Shown in pieces: positions 19,263-27,472 of a stretch of 42,282 nucleotides of DNA (the first letter of the stretch is position 1; each line of letters starts with the position of its first letter). Made by a program: the position numbers and the translations under genes. This DNA is from Nocardia testacea NBRC 100365 (GTDB lineage: Bacteria > Actinomycetota > Actinomycetes > Mycobacteriales > Mycobacteriaceae): assembly GCF_000308775.1 (NCBI RefSeq), contig NZ_BAGJ01000104.1, positions 1 through 42,282 on the forward strand, in the 5' to 3' direction. Under the pieces are notes generated by a model, which saw nothing but the letters and a program-made list of their open reading frames with translations, was not told the origin of the DNA and searched no databases.

Positions 19263-19264
19263 CG

Positions 19265-20992
19265 GTGACCGTGGCAGGACAGGCAGGCGCCCCGGGCGCA
19301 GTGGCGTCGCGCGGGCAGCGCGCACTGGGACTGGTGCGGCGCGCCCTCGGACTCGATGTCCCGCCCTCGGACCACACCATCGCGATTCTGCACAGCGACG
19401 AATCCGAGGTCCCGGGGCTCGACCGCCGGGAGCGGGCGCAACTGGACCGCATCCGGCTGATGGGCGCCACCGGCACCGTGCTCATGGCGATCAGCGCCCT
19501 CGGTATCGGCGCGCAGCCGGTGCACCAGAATCCGACCTCGGGGATGCGGGTCCTGGGCATCTTCGCGCGGGCGCACACCGGATCACTGGCCATGTGCATG
19601 GTCGGCACGGTGACCGTGGTGCTGGCGTGGCTGCTGCTGGGGCGCTTCGCCGTCGGCGGTATCGGCGGTTCGCCGCGGCACCGGTTGACCCGGCGCCAGT
19701 TCGACCGCACCCTGCTGCTGTGGATCATCCCGCTGTGCGTGGCGCCGCCGATGTTCAGCAACGACGTCTACTCCTATCTGGCGCAGAGCGAGATCGCCGC
19801 CCGCGGAATAGACCCGTACCAGGAGGGCCCGGTCGCCGGGCTCGGTATCGACAACGTACTCACCAACAATGTTCCCAACATCTGGCGCGAGACGCCCGCG
19901 CCCTACGGACCGCTGTTCCTGTGGATAGGTCACGGGATCGCCGAGCTCACCGGGGAGAACATCCTGGCCGGAGTGTGGGTGCACCGGCTGCTGGCCCTGG
20001 CCGGGGTGGCGCTGATCGTCTGGGCGCTGCCGCGGCTGTCCGTGCGCTGCGGGGTGGCGCCGGTGAGCGCGCTGTGGTTGGGCGTGGCGAATCCGCTGGT
20101 GCTGTTCCATCTGGTCGGCGGCGTGCACAACGACGCGCTGATGCTCGGCCTGATGCTCGCCGGCCTGGAGTTCATGTTGCGCGCGATCCACGGGGTGCCC
20201 GGCGACGGCGGACCGCCCCCGCTGGACGGCCGCGGCTGGACCCTGCTGGTGAGCGGCGCGGTCGTGATCAGCCTGTCGTCCTCGGTGAAGGTCACCTCGA
20301 TCATCGCGCTGGGCTTCGCGGGAATGGCGCTGGCCCGCCGCTGGGGGCCGGGGCTGCGGCCGATCCTGGCCGCGGCCGGGTTACTCGGCCTGATCGCGGT
20401 GGTGGTGACCGTGGTGATCAGCACGGTCAGCGGCCTCGGTTTCGGCTGGCTCTACACCCTGAACACGGCGAACGCGGTGCGCAGCTGGATGTCGCTGCCC
20501 ACCGCGCTGGGCATCGTCACCGGATTCGGCGGCGTGCTGCTCGGCCTCGGCGACCACACCACCGCGCTGCTCAGCATCACCCGGCCCATCGCCGCCGTGG
20601 TGGCGGGTTTCATCACCGTGCGGATGCTGGTCGCCACCTGGACCGGACGCCTGCATCCGGTGGGCGCGCTCGGGGTCTCGCTGGGCGCGATCGTGCTGCT
20701 GTTCCCGGTCGTGCAACCCTGGTATCTGCTGTGGGCCATCGTGCCGATGGCGGCCTGGGCCACCCGGCCGGCGTTCCGTGGCCCGGCGATCGGTATCTCC
20801 GCGGTGGTCAGCGTGATCCTCATGCCGCGCGGCGCCGACCTCGAGGTGTTCCAGATCGTGGGGTCGGCGGTGGCCACCGTGATCGTGTCGCTGCTGTTCA
20901 TCGTGGTCACCCGCAACTCGCTGCCCTGGCGAGTGCAGCAGGGGGTGTCGGCGCCGTCACAGCCGGCCGGGGCCTACGGTGGGACCTCGTGA
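19265..20992 (+). CDS. mptB: Alpha-1,6-mannosyltransferase MptB (GT-C)
   Basis: The 575-residue polytopic membrane protein has about 12-13 hydrophobic segments after a polar N-terminal 70 residues. It belongs to the MptA/MptB family of polyprenyl-phosphomannose-dependent alpha-1,6-mannosyltransferases, which elongate the lipomannan/lipoarabinomannan core. Conserved loop features include NDVYSYLAQSEIAARGIDPY and the HNDAL segment after HLVGGV. In M. tuberculosis the same gene (Rv1459c) also diverges from sufR. GTG 19265 is the first start; GTG 19271 is an alternative. It overlaps the following ABC gene by 4 nt. MptA is not in the window. Confidence 0.9.
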   Translation: MTVAGQAGAPGAVASRGQRALGLVRRALGLDVPPSDHTIAILHSDESEVPGLDRRERAQLDRIRLMGATGTVLMAISALGIGAQPVHQNPTSGMRVLGIFARAHTGSLAMCMVGTVTVVLAWLLLGRFAVGGIGGSPRHRLTRRQFDRTLLLWIIPLCVAPPMFSNDVYSYLAQSEIAARGIDPYQEGPVAGLGIDNVLTNNVPNIWRETPAPYGPLFLWIGHGIAELTGENILAGVWVHRLLALAGVALIVWALPRLSVRCGVAPVSALWLGVANPLVLFHLVGGVHNDALMLGLMLAGLEFMLRAIHGVPGDGGPPPLDGRGWTLLVSGAVVISLSSSVKVTSIIALGFAGMALARRWGPGLRPILAAAGLLGLIAVVVTVVISTVSGLGFGWLYTLNTANAVRSWMSLPTALGIVTGFGGVLLGLGDHTTALLSITRPIAAVVAGFITVRMLVATWTGRLHPVGALGVSLGAIVLLFPVVQPWYLLWAIVPMAAWATRPAFRGPAIGISAVVSVILMPRGADLEVFQIVGSAVATVIVSLLFIVVTRNSLPWRVQQGVSAPSQPAGAYGGTS

Positions 20993-21921
20993 CCGCTTCC
21001 CGGGTGCCCGCCGTTCAGGTGGACCACGTCGACAAACGCTACGGCGAGACGATCGCGGTGGACGGTATCGGTTTCACCATCGAACCCGCCCAGGTTTTCG
21101 CCCTGCTCGGTCCGAACGGCGCCGGTAAGACCACCACGGTGGAGATGTGCGAGGGCTTCGTGCGCCCGGACTCGGGGCGGGTGCGGGTTCTCGGCCTGGA
21201 CCCGATCGCCGATTCCGAGCGCCTGCGCCCGCGGATCGGGGTGATGCTGCAGGGCGGCGGCGCGTATCCAGGGGCGCGTGCCGGGGAGATGCTGGATCTG
21301 GTCGCCTCCTATTCGGCCGACCCGCTGGACCCGGGCTGGCTGCTCGGGGTGCTGGGCCTGGCCGATCACCGCCGGACCCCGTATCGCCGGCTCTCCGGCG
21401 GTCAGCAGCAGCGGCTGTCGCTGGCCTGCGCGCTGGTCGGCCGGCCGGAGATCGTCTTCCTCGACGAACCCACCGCGGGCATGGACGCGCAGGCCCGGAT
21501 CATGGTGTGGGAGTTGATCGACGCGCTGCGCCGCGACGGGGTCAGCGTCCTGCTCACCACCCATCTCATGGACGAGGCCGAGGAACTGGCCGACCATCTG
21601 GTGATCATCGACCACGGGCGCATCGTCGCCTCCGGTACCCCGGCCGAGGTGACCGCGCACGGCGCGGCCGGGCAGTTGCGTTTCGCCGCACCGCCGAAAC
21701 TGGACCTCGAACTGTTGCAGCTGGCGCTGCCGGAAGGTTTCGCGCCGAAGGAGACCAGCCCCGGCTCGTATCTGGTGGAGGGCGAGATCAACCCGCAGGT
21801 GCTGGCCACCGTGACCGCCTGGTGTGCCCGGGTGAACGTGCTCGCCACCGATATCCGGATCGATCAGCGCCGGCTCGAGGACGTGTTCCTGGAACTGACC
21901 GGACGGGATCTGCGCGCATGA
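20989..21921 (+). CDS. ABC transporter ATPase (Rv1458c-like)
   Basis: This 310-residue ABC-2-type ATPase has Walker A GPNGAGKTT (41-49), signature LSGGQQQ (135-141) and Walker B IVFLDEP (155-161). A C-terminal extension after about residue 220 is common in exporter ATPases. The GTG start overlaps the mptB stop (GTGA); the longer frame upstream merely runs antiparallel to mptB. It works with the permease that follows. The substrate is unknown. Location between mptB and ctaA, as in M. tuberculosis Rv1456c-Rv1459c, suggests an envelope or haem-related role but does not prove one. Confidence 0.92.
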   Translation: MTASRVPAVQVDHVDKRYGETIAVDGIGFTIEPAQVFALLGPNGAGKTTTVEMCEGFVRPDSGRVRVLGLDPIADSERLRPRIGVMLQGGGAYPGARAGEMLDLVASYSADPLDPGWLLGVLGLADHRRTPYRRLSGGQQQRLSLACALVGRPEIVFLDEPTAGMDAQARIMVWELIDALRRDGVSVLLTTHLMDEAEELADHLVIIDHGRIVASGTPAEVTAHGAAGQLRFAAPPKLDLELLQLALPEGFAPKETSPGSYLVEGEINPQVLATVTAWCARVNVLATDIRIDQRRLEDVFLELTGRDLRA

Positions 21922-21989
21922 GCAGCGACAGCCCCACTTTCGCCAGGGCCTCCGCCGGCGTGACTGCCCACTCGGAAAAGGTGCTGTGA
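21918..21989 (+). CDS. Possible 23-residue ORF between the ABC genes
   Basis: An ATG overlaps the ATPase stop (ATGA) and opens a 23-residue frame that ends 19 nt before the permease GTG. The peptide is Ser/Ala-rich, with no membrane segment. It may serve only to carry ribosomes to the permease start (another 7-codon frame begins at its stop). It could also be chance. Confidence 0.25.
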   Translation: MSSDSPTFARASAGVTAHSEKVL

Positions 21990-22008
21990 TGCGATTCAGG
22001 GAGAACGT

Positions 22009-22800
22009 GTGACCAAGCCCGAGCTGACGGCCAACCGCTTCGAACCCGGTACGTTCGCGCCCGCGCCCCGGCCCGCGCCGCGGGCGGCCATGTTGCTCGC
22101 GCAGACCCGGCTCGACCTGGTGCTGCTGCTGCGCAACGGCGAGCAACTGCTGCTCACCATGTTCATCCCGGTGACCCTGCTGATCGGGCTGGCGCTGCTG
22201 CCCTTCGGCGACATGGGCCCGGACAAGATCGACAAGATCGTGCCGGCGGTGATGATGGTGGCGGTGATGTCGACCGCGTTCACCGGTCAGGCGATCGCCA
22301 TCGGATTCGACCGCCGCTACGGCGCGCTCAAACGGCTCGGCGCCACTCCCCTGCCGCGCTGGGGGATCATCGCCGGGAAGAGCGGGGCGGTCCTGCTGGT
22401 GGTGATCCTGCAGGCAGTGCTGCTGGGACTGATCGGGGTGGCGCTGGGCTGGCGGCCCACTCCGCTGGGGCTGCTGCTGGGCGCGGTGCTGATCGCGCTG
22501 GGCACCGCCACGTTCGCGGCGATGGGCCTGCTGCTCGGCGGCACGCTGAAGGCCGAAGTGGTGCTGGCACTGGCCAATATCCTCTGGTTCGTCATGCTCG
22601 GTATCGCCAGTGTGGTCTTCGCCTCCGACGAACTACCCACCGCGGTCCACACCCTGGTGCGGCTGGTTCCCTCGGGCGCGCTGGCGGTCGCCCTGGAACA
22701 CGCGCTGAGCGGCGGCGTCGACTGGCTGGGCGTGGTCGCGCTGATCGTCTGGGGTACCGGCGCGGGTCTGCTCGCGGCGCGCTGGTTCCGCTTCGAATGA
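22009..22800 (+). CDS. ABC-2 type permease (Rv1457c-like)
   Basis: The 263-residue membrane protein has a polar N-terminal tail (1-30) rich in Pro and Ala and then about six hydrophobic segments of ABC-2 permease type. The cytosolic loop GFDRRYGALKRLGATPLPRW is typical of the family. It forms an exporter with the ATPase before it. GTG 22009 is preceded by AGGGAGAA. The last residues (AARWFRFE) resemble the usual family ending. Substrate unknown. Confidence 0.9.
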   Translation: MTKPELTANRFEPGTFAPAPRPAPRAAMLLAQTRLDLVLLLRNGEQLLLTMFIPVTLLIGLALLPFGDMGPDKIDKIVPAVMMVAVMSTAFTGQAIAIGFDRRYGALKRLGATPLPRWGIIAGKSGAVLLVVILQAVLLGLIGVALGWRPTPLGLLLGAVLIALGTATFAAMGLLLGGTLKAEVVLALANILWFVMLGIASVVFASDELPTAVHTLVRLVPSGALAVALEHALSGGVDWLGVVALIVWGTGAGLLAARWFRFE

Positions 22801-22853
22801 TCTTCCACGACACGTTGTAGTAGTCCGGGTGCGGATCGGCGGGGGCGGCCCGC

Positions 22854-22859
22854 TACCAT
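22854..22859 (+). promoter_or_regulatory. -10 element giving a leaderless ctaA mRNA
   Basis: TACCAT fits TANNNT and stands exactly 6 nt before the ctaA GTG. This is the usual spacing for leaderless actinobacterial transcripts, and no ribosome-binding site precedes the GTG. No clear -35 element was seen. Confidence 0.5.
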
Positions 22860-22865
22860 CGGCAC

Positions 22866-23840
22866 GTGCTGTATCGCGCATTCCTGCGACTCGTCGACCG
22901 GCTGCCGCTACCCTCGCGGCGCACCCAGCTGCTGCTCGCCCTGGCGGTGATCGCCTCCCAGGCCGGTATCGCGGTGACCGGCGCGATCGTGCGCGTCACC
23001 GCGTCCGGTCTGGGCTGCCCCACCTGGCCGCAGTGCTTCCCGGGCAGTTTCACCCCGGTCGGGGTGTCCGAGGTGGCCGTGCTGCACCAGGCGGTGGAGT
23101 TCGGTAACCGCATGCTCACCTTCTTGGTGACGCTGTGCGCGGCGCTCATCGTCCTCGCCGTCACCCGGGCCCGGCGGCGGCGCGAAGTGCTGATCTACGC
23201 CTGGCTCATGCCCGCGGGCACCGTCCTGCAGGCGATCATCGGCGGTATCACGGTGCTGTCCGGGCTGCTGTGGTGGACCGTCGCGCTGCACCTGCTCGCC
23301 TCCATGCTCATGGTGTGGGTGGCCGCGGTGATGTACGCCAAGGTCGCCTCCCCCGACGACGGTGTCGACACCGTCCGTGCGCCCGCACCCCTGCGCTGGT
23401 TGACCGCACTGAGCGGAGTCGCCCTGGCCGGGGTTCTGATCGCGGGCACACTGGTGACCGGCGCCGGACCGCATGCCGGTGACAAGAGCATCGAACGTCC
23501 GGTGGCCCGGCTCGAGGTGGAGATCGTCACGCTGGTGCATCTGCATTCGCAGTTGCTGGTGGGCTACCTGGCCCTGCTGGTCGGTCTCGCCTTCGGGCTC
23601 TTCGCGACCGGTATCACCAAACCGGTCCGGGACCGCCTGTTCGTCCTGCTCGGCCTGGTGCTCACGCAGTCACTGGTCGGTATCGTCCAGTACTTCACCG
23701 ATGTCCCGGCGGCGCTGGTCGCCATCCATGTCGGCGGCGCCGCCCTGTGCACCGCCGCGACCGCCGCGCTGTGGGCGTCCCTGCGCACCCGCGAGAAACT
23801 GCCCGCCGCGGTCGTGGAATCGAGCGCCCAGCCGGCCTGA
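22866..23840 (+). CDS. ctaA: Haem A synthase (COX15/CtaA)
   Basis: The 324-residue membrane protein has eight hydrophobic segments. The first outer loop contains the cysteine pair Cys51 and Cys57 (GCPTWPQC), the redox pair of bacterial CtaA. Haem-ligand-type histidines lie in LHQAVEFGNR (His74), HLLASM, VHLHSQLLVG and IHVGGAAL; Glu78 corresponds to the catalytic glutamate of the family. It oxidises the C8 methyl of haem O to the formyl of haem A for aa3 oxidase, acting after CtaB (29191-30180). The GTG start agrees with a leaderless promoter. A strong hairpin follows. Confidence 0.94.
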   Translation: MLYRAFLRLVDRLPLPSRRTQLLLALAVIASQAGIAVTGAIVRVTASGLGCPTWPQCFPGSFTPVGVSEVAVLHQAVEFGNRMLTFLVTLCAALIVLAVTRARRRREVLIYAWLMPAGTVLQAIIGGITVLSGLLWWTVALHLLASMLMVWVAAVMYAKVASPDDGVDTVRAPAPLRWLTALSGVALAGVLIAGTLVTGAGPHAGDKSIERPVARLEVEIVTLVHLHSQLLVGYLALLVGLAFGLFATGITKPVRDRLFVLLGLVLTQSLVGIVQYFTDVPAALVAIHVGGAALCTAATAALWASLRTREKLPAAVVESSAQPA

Positions 23841-23886
23841 CACACCTCGCGAGCAAGCCTCCGGATAGACGGGGCCGCCGAGGCTC

Positions 23887-23916
23887 GGCAGCCCCCCGGC
23901 CTCCCGGGGGGCTGCC
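23887..23916. terminator. Bidirectional terminator between ctaA and the PucR-like gene
   Basis: A perfect 13-bp stem (GGCAGCCCCCCGG / CCGGGGGGCTGCC) with a 4-nt loop sits in the 87 nt between two convergent genes. Without a U-tract it still fits intrinsic terminators of high-GC bacteria. Confidence 0.7.
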
Positions 23917-23927
23917 GCCGTGCCGGG

Positions 23928-25160
23928 TCAGGTGCCGCTCGCCCCGTTCTGATAACTGCGTGCCACCAGCGCCGAGGTCAGATACCACAGACCCGTGGGA
24001 ATCGCCGGATCGAATCCGGTGAGCATCCGGACTCGTTTGAGCCGGTAGTCGAGCGTATTGGTGTGCATATGCATGAGCCGGGCGGTGCGTTGCCGGTTGA
24101 AGTTGTTGGCGATGTGCTGACGCAGCGTTTCCAGTAGCTCGGGATGTTCGTCCAGCGGATCCAGAATGGCGCTCAGGTGCTCGCGGGCCGGGCCCGGCCG
24201 GGTGATCTGGAACTCCAGCGCCAGATCGGTGAACCGGTGCAGGCCGCCGCCGTCGGTGATGCGCTGCACGGTATCGAGGAGTTCGTGGGCGCGGTCGGTG
24301 GCGTCGGGGATCTCGGCGGTGGCCGCGGTGACCACGGTGCCCGTGACGGGTACCTGCGCCGCCTGCGACAGGCGGGCGATCAGATCGTCCAGGGTGTCCT
24401 CGGGGAAAGCGTCCGCGGGCAACAGCACCGTACCGCCGTCGATACTCAGCAGCGACAGCGCTTTCTCACCGCAGCTGCGGGCGAGCTCGGCCTGGACCCG
24501 GCGCAGTTTGCGCCGGGCGACGATCCGGCCGTCGACCCGGGGCGCGGATTCGTCCGGATGCGGCGGCAGTGCGAGCGCCAGGACCTGGTAGGACCCGGCG
24601 ATCTCGATACCACATTCGCGGGCCATGGTGGCGGTGCTGTGCCCGCCGAGCAGCGCCGAGGTCAAGGTGTGCACCGCCGTGTGGTGTTCGGAGACCACCC
24701 CGCGATACTCGCCCACATACGCCAGCGCCACCTCCGAGGTGATGGTGTCCAGGATTTCCAGCATCCGGCGGGCGGTGGCGGCCAGGGTCGCCGAATCCGC
24801 CGGCCCCGCGGTGGCGATGATGCGGTCGAAACCGAGTTTGAAGCCTTCGTGGATGGCGTGGTTGATCGTGTCGATCGGGATACCCTCGCGCGCCCATTCG
24901 GCGGCGGCTTCCCGGACCTGTTCGATCTTCTCCGGTAGCTCGCGGCCGTCGAGCCGGCTCACCGTGAGTTCCAGGCAGAGCCGGGTCACCGCGGTGACAT
25001 CACCCTGGAGCGCGTCACCCGGAAGCGTCCCGCACGGTGCCACATGCTCGACGAAATGACCGACCATCTGACGCGACAGGGTCGATACGTCCCGTAGGTG
25101 GTTCGAGATCGGACGGCCGGACACCGTGAGTCTGGAACGGGTCGGACTACTGACCGTCAT
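23928..25160 (-). CDS. PucR-type transcriptional regulator (Rv1453-like)
   Basis: This 410-residue protein has an N-terminal helical sensor region (about 25-160, with the EGIPIDTINHAIHEGFKLGF block), a middle GGDEF-like/PucR region (about 170-310) and a C-terminal PucR HTH (about 345-390, NFNRQRTARLMHMHTNTLDY). The ATG follows AAGGAG. Such proteins are cytosolic activators or repressors, often of nearby catabolic genes; the effector is unknown. The equivalent M. tuberculosis gene, Rv1453, stands in the same neighbourhood. The 138 nt upstream should carry its promoter. Confidence 0.88.
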   Translation of the reverse strand: MTVSSPTRSRLTVSGRPISNHLRDVSTLSRQMVGHFVEHVAPCGTLPGDALQGDVTAVTRLCLELTVSRLDGRELPEKIEQVREAAAEWAREGIPIDTINHAIHEGFKLGFDRIIATAGPADSATLAATARRMLEILDTITSEVALAYVGEYRGVVSEHHTAVHTLTSALLGGHSTATMARECGIEIAGSYQVLALALPPHPDESAPRVDGRIVARRKLRRVQAELARSCGEKALSLLSIDGGTVLLPADAFPEDTLDDLIARLSQAAQVPVTGTVVTAATAEIPDATDRAHELLDTVQRITDGGGLHRFTDLALEFQITRPGPAREHLSAILDPLDEHPELLETLRQHIANNFNRQRTARLMHMHTNTLDYRLKRVRMLTGFDPAIPTGLWYLTSALVARSYQNGASGT

Positions 25161-25278
25161 AGCGGCTCCTTCTACCCCGGGGCTGACGCTCGAGGCACTA
25201 ACGGTAGCGCGAACCGGTTACCCGTCAGTAGTTTTTGCTCGGGAAACTGTTCGACCTACCTGCGGCCCGGCCGCCCGA

Positions 25279-25296
25279 CCTGTGAGCACCCACAGG
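25279..25296 (-). terminator. Hairpin after the small conserved gene
   Basis: CCTGTG / CACAGG form a 6-bp stem with a 6-nt loop, starting 2 nt past the leftward stop at 25299. It may insulate the PucR-like gene from readthrough. Confidence 0.4.
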
Positions 25297-25298
25297 CG

Positions 25299-25649
25299 TC
25301 AGCTCTCGTTGCGAGCCTTCGGAAATCGCGTCTGACCGGCGACCCAGCCGGCCATCTTCGCCCAGTGCCCGCGCCGCGGCGTGGTACGGGCGACCAGGTC
25401 GCGTTCCCAGCCCTCGGCGGCGGTGAGACCGTCCACCGCATCGATGACCGCCTGCGCGGTGGCGGTATCGGCGACCATCCGGTCCCCGAGGACACCGTCG
25501 GAGCCCACCAGGGTGAGCCGTACGCCCCGGCGGCCCACCGGCTGCGGTACGGCCTCGGCCGAACCCCCGTGCGCGGCGACGAACTTGCGCACCGACTCGA
25601 CGACCTCGCGGGGCGCGGCGACGGTGGCGGTGGCGGAATCTGCACTCAT
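25299..25649 (-). CDS. Small conserved actinobacterial protein (Rv1455-like)
   Basis: The 116-residue soluble protein has no recognised catalytic motif. It has a Val/Ala-rich N-terminal half predicted as alpha-beta and a basic C-terminal segment (RTTPRRGHWAKMAGWVAGQTR). ATG 25649 gives a compact protein, and the longer frame upstream runs into the qor promoter region. Its place between ctaA and qor and its size suggest the M. tuberculosis Rv1455 equivalent, inferred from gene order. It diverges from qor. Function unknown. Confidence 0.65.
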   Translation of the reverse strand: MSADSATATVAAPREVVESVRKFVAAHGGSAEAVPQPVGRRGVRLTLVGSDGVLGDRMVADTATAQAVIDAVDGLTAAEGWERDLVARTTPRRGHWAKMAGWVAGQTRFPKARNES

Positions 25650-25785
25650 GCCGGAGAGTTTACCGGCGAGTAGGGCGGCGCCCCGGGGCCCGGTCCGAAC
25701 CACCCGACCACCGCCACGGCAGGGACGGTCCCGCTGCGCCGGACCCCTGCGTTCCGGGTGCGGGCACCGGTGTAGAACTGGTCTC

Positions 25786-26751
25786 ATGCGCGCGATCCAG
25801 GTAGAACGACACGGCGGTCCGGAAGTGCTGACCCTCGCCGAGGTTCCCGATCCGGAGCCCGGACCGAATCAGCTACTGGTCGATATCGATGCCGTCGGCG
25901 TCAATTTCATCGACACCTATTTCCGCACCGGCACCTATCCGCGCCCGGTGCCCTACATACCGGGTTCCGAGGGTACCGGAGTGGTGGCCGAAATCGGTTC
26001 CGAGGTCACCGAATTCGCCGTCGGCGACCGGGTGGCCTGGGCGGCGGCCCCGAACAGCTACGCCCCGCGCGCCGTGGTGGACGAGGCGGTCGCCGTGGCG
26101 GTGCCCGGCGATATCGACCCGGCGGTGGCGGCCTCGGCTCTGCTGCAGGGAATGACGGCGCACTATCTCATCGAATCGGTCTACCGCCCCGAACCGGGCG
26201 AGACGGTCCTGGTGCACGCCGGGGCGGGCGGGGTCGGACTACTGCTCACCCAGCTGGCCGCGGCGCGCGATATCCGGGTGATCACCACGGTGTCCACCGA
26301 CGAGAAGGAGGCGCTGTCGCGCGGGGCCGGGGCATGGGAGGTGCTGCGCTACGGCGACGATCTCGCCGAGCGGGTCCGCGAGCTGACCGGCGGCGAGGGC
26401 GTCGCGGCGGTCTACGACGGCGTGGGCGCGGCCACCTTCGACGCGAGCCTCGCCTCGCTGCGGGTCCGCGGCACGCTGGCACTGTTCGGCGCGGCCAGCG
26501 GCCCGGTGCCGCCGGTGGATCTGCAGCGGCTCAACGCGGCCGGGTCGGTGTTCGTGACGCGGCCCAATATCGCCCACTACACCCGCGACCGCGCCGAACT
26601 GGTCTGGCGGGCCGGCGATATCTTCGAGGCCGTGGCCGACGGCTCGCTCACCGTCCGGATCGGCGCGACCTACCCGCTGGCCGAAGCCGAACAGGCGCAT
26701 CGCGATCTGGAGAGCCGCAAGACCACCGGCTCGATCGTCCTGCTGCCCTGA
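25786..26751 (+). CDS. qor: NADPH:quinone reductase-like zinc-free MDR protein
   Basis: The 321-residue medium-chain dehydrogenase/reductase has the quinone-oxidoreductase signature: VGVNFIDTYFRTGTYP near the N-terminus and a nucleotide-binding loop HAGAGGVGLLLTQLA (about 145-160). It lacks the zinc-binding cysteines of alcohol dehydrogenases. It probably reduces quinones or enones with NADPH in the cytosol. M. tuberculosis qor (Rv1454c) occupies the same locus. It converges on the TetR gene 21 nt downstream. Confidence 0.9.
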   Translation: MRAIQVERHGGPEVLTLAEVPDPEPGPNQLLVDIDAVGVNFIDTYFRTGTYPRPVPYIPGSEGTGVVAEIGSEVTEFAVGDRVAWAAAPNSYAPRAVVDEAVAVAVPGDIDPAVAASALLQGMTAHYLIESVYRPEPGETVLVHAGAGGVGLLLTQLAAARDIRVITTVSTDEKEALSRGAGAWEVLRYGDDLAERVRELTGGEGVAAVYDGVGAATFDASLASLRVRGTLALFGAASGPVPPVDLQRLNAAGSVFVTRPNIAHYTRDRAELVWRAGDIFEAVADGSLTVRIGATYPLAEAEQAHRDLESRKTTGSIVLLP

Positions 26752-26772
26752 TCCGTCCGGCCGGGCGCGGCC

Positions 26773-27375
26773 TCAGTAGTCGCGCCCGGTCAAACCGCGG
26801 TAGACGAAGCGCGTCAGGCTCGCCACGGCGTCGTCGTCGGATATCCGCACCGCACCGTCCTCGACCCCGGCCGCGATGGCCTGGACGAGGTAGAACATCA
26901 TCGCCAGGCTGGTGTCGACCGTACCGGGCAGCGTCATGCCCTTCGCTGCCAAGCCGTCCAGATGGTCGGCGATATCCCGGCGTTGTTCCGCGCCGAATTG
27001 CGCCATCTCGCGGGCGAATTCCTCATTGACCAGGGCAGCCTGTCCCATCGCCCGCATGACCGCGGCGTGCTCACGGGCGAAGCGCCAGAAGCCGGCTATA
27101 TGGAACCGGACGGCGTCGGGGTCGCTGAAGTCCGGATTGTGCTCGGCCTGCCCGGCCTGTTCGTCCCCGGCCTGCCCCAGATCGGCGAGCAGCGCCCGGA
27201 GCAGTTCCTCCTTGCTCGCGAAATGGTTGTAGAACGAACCCGCCGACCGGCCCGCCGCCGCGGTGATGTCGGTGATCTTGGTGTTCAGATAGCCGCGTTC
27301 CGCGAAGACTCGCCGTGCGGCCGCCTTGAGCGCCTGCTCCGTTTCTTCCGCCCGTTCGCGACGGCTCGATCCCAC
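26773..27375 (-). CDS. TetR-family regulator next to the FAD monooxygenase
   Basis: This 200-residue protein has a TetR HTH at the N-terminus (about 12-58, with TKITDITAAAGRSAGSFYNHFASKE split across the helices) and an all-helical ligand domain. The GTG at 27375 was chosen because AAGGAGG stands 8 nt upstream; the longer frame runs through the operator region. It is divergent from the monooxygenase, with 97 nt between, where an AT-rich palindromic site lies. The likely role is repressor of itself and the monooxygenase. The ligand is unknown, perhaps an aromatic substrate. Confidence 0.85.
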   Translation of the reverse strand: MGSSRRERAEETEQALKAAARRVFAERGYLNTKITDITAAAGRSAGSFYNHFASKEELLRALLADLGQAGDEQAGQAEHNPDFSDPDAVRFHIAGFWRFAREHAAVMRAMGQAALVNEEFAREMAQFGAEQRRDIADHLDGLAAKGMTLPGTVDTSLAMMFYLVQAIAAGVEDGAVRISDDDAVASLTRFVYRGLTGRDY

Positions 27376-27416
27376 CGACCTCACCTCCTTGACACGGCAA
27401 CCTACCAACCTCAATA

Positions 27417-27446
27417 CTGAATTCAGATTCACTGAATTTAAATTCA
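27417..27446. promoter_or_regulatory. AT-rich palindromic operator between TetR and FAD monooxygenase genes
   Basis: Two perfect palindromes, CTGAATTCAG (27417-27426) and TGAATTTAAATTCA (27433-27446), share TGAATT half-sites and are 6 nt apart. Their centres are 18 nt apart, nearly two helical turns. The AT content stands out from its surroundings. Position between divergent genes suggests binding of one or two TetR dimers. Confidence 0.6.
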
Positions 27447-27472
27447 CTCAAGTTTCCGGTCAGGAGTCCCCC

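Larger units (their letters stand above)
18799..19264. other. 466-nt divergent region between sufR and mptB
   Basis: No gene with a recognisable family was found. At its left end it holds the SufR-type operator and a -10-like hexamer for sufR; at its right end a TAGTCT hexamer lies close to the mptB start. The rest is GC-rich, without repeats that I could see. Confidence 0.6.

Noticed and set aside
18964..20988. N-terminal extension of the ABC ATPase through mptB
   Set aside because: The extension is Arg-rich antiparallel noise over a clear membrane protein gene; GTG 20989 with GTGA overlap explains the ATPase start.
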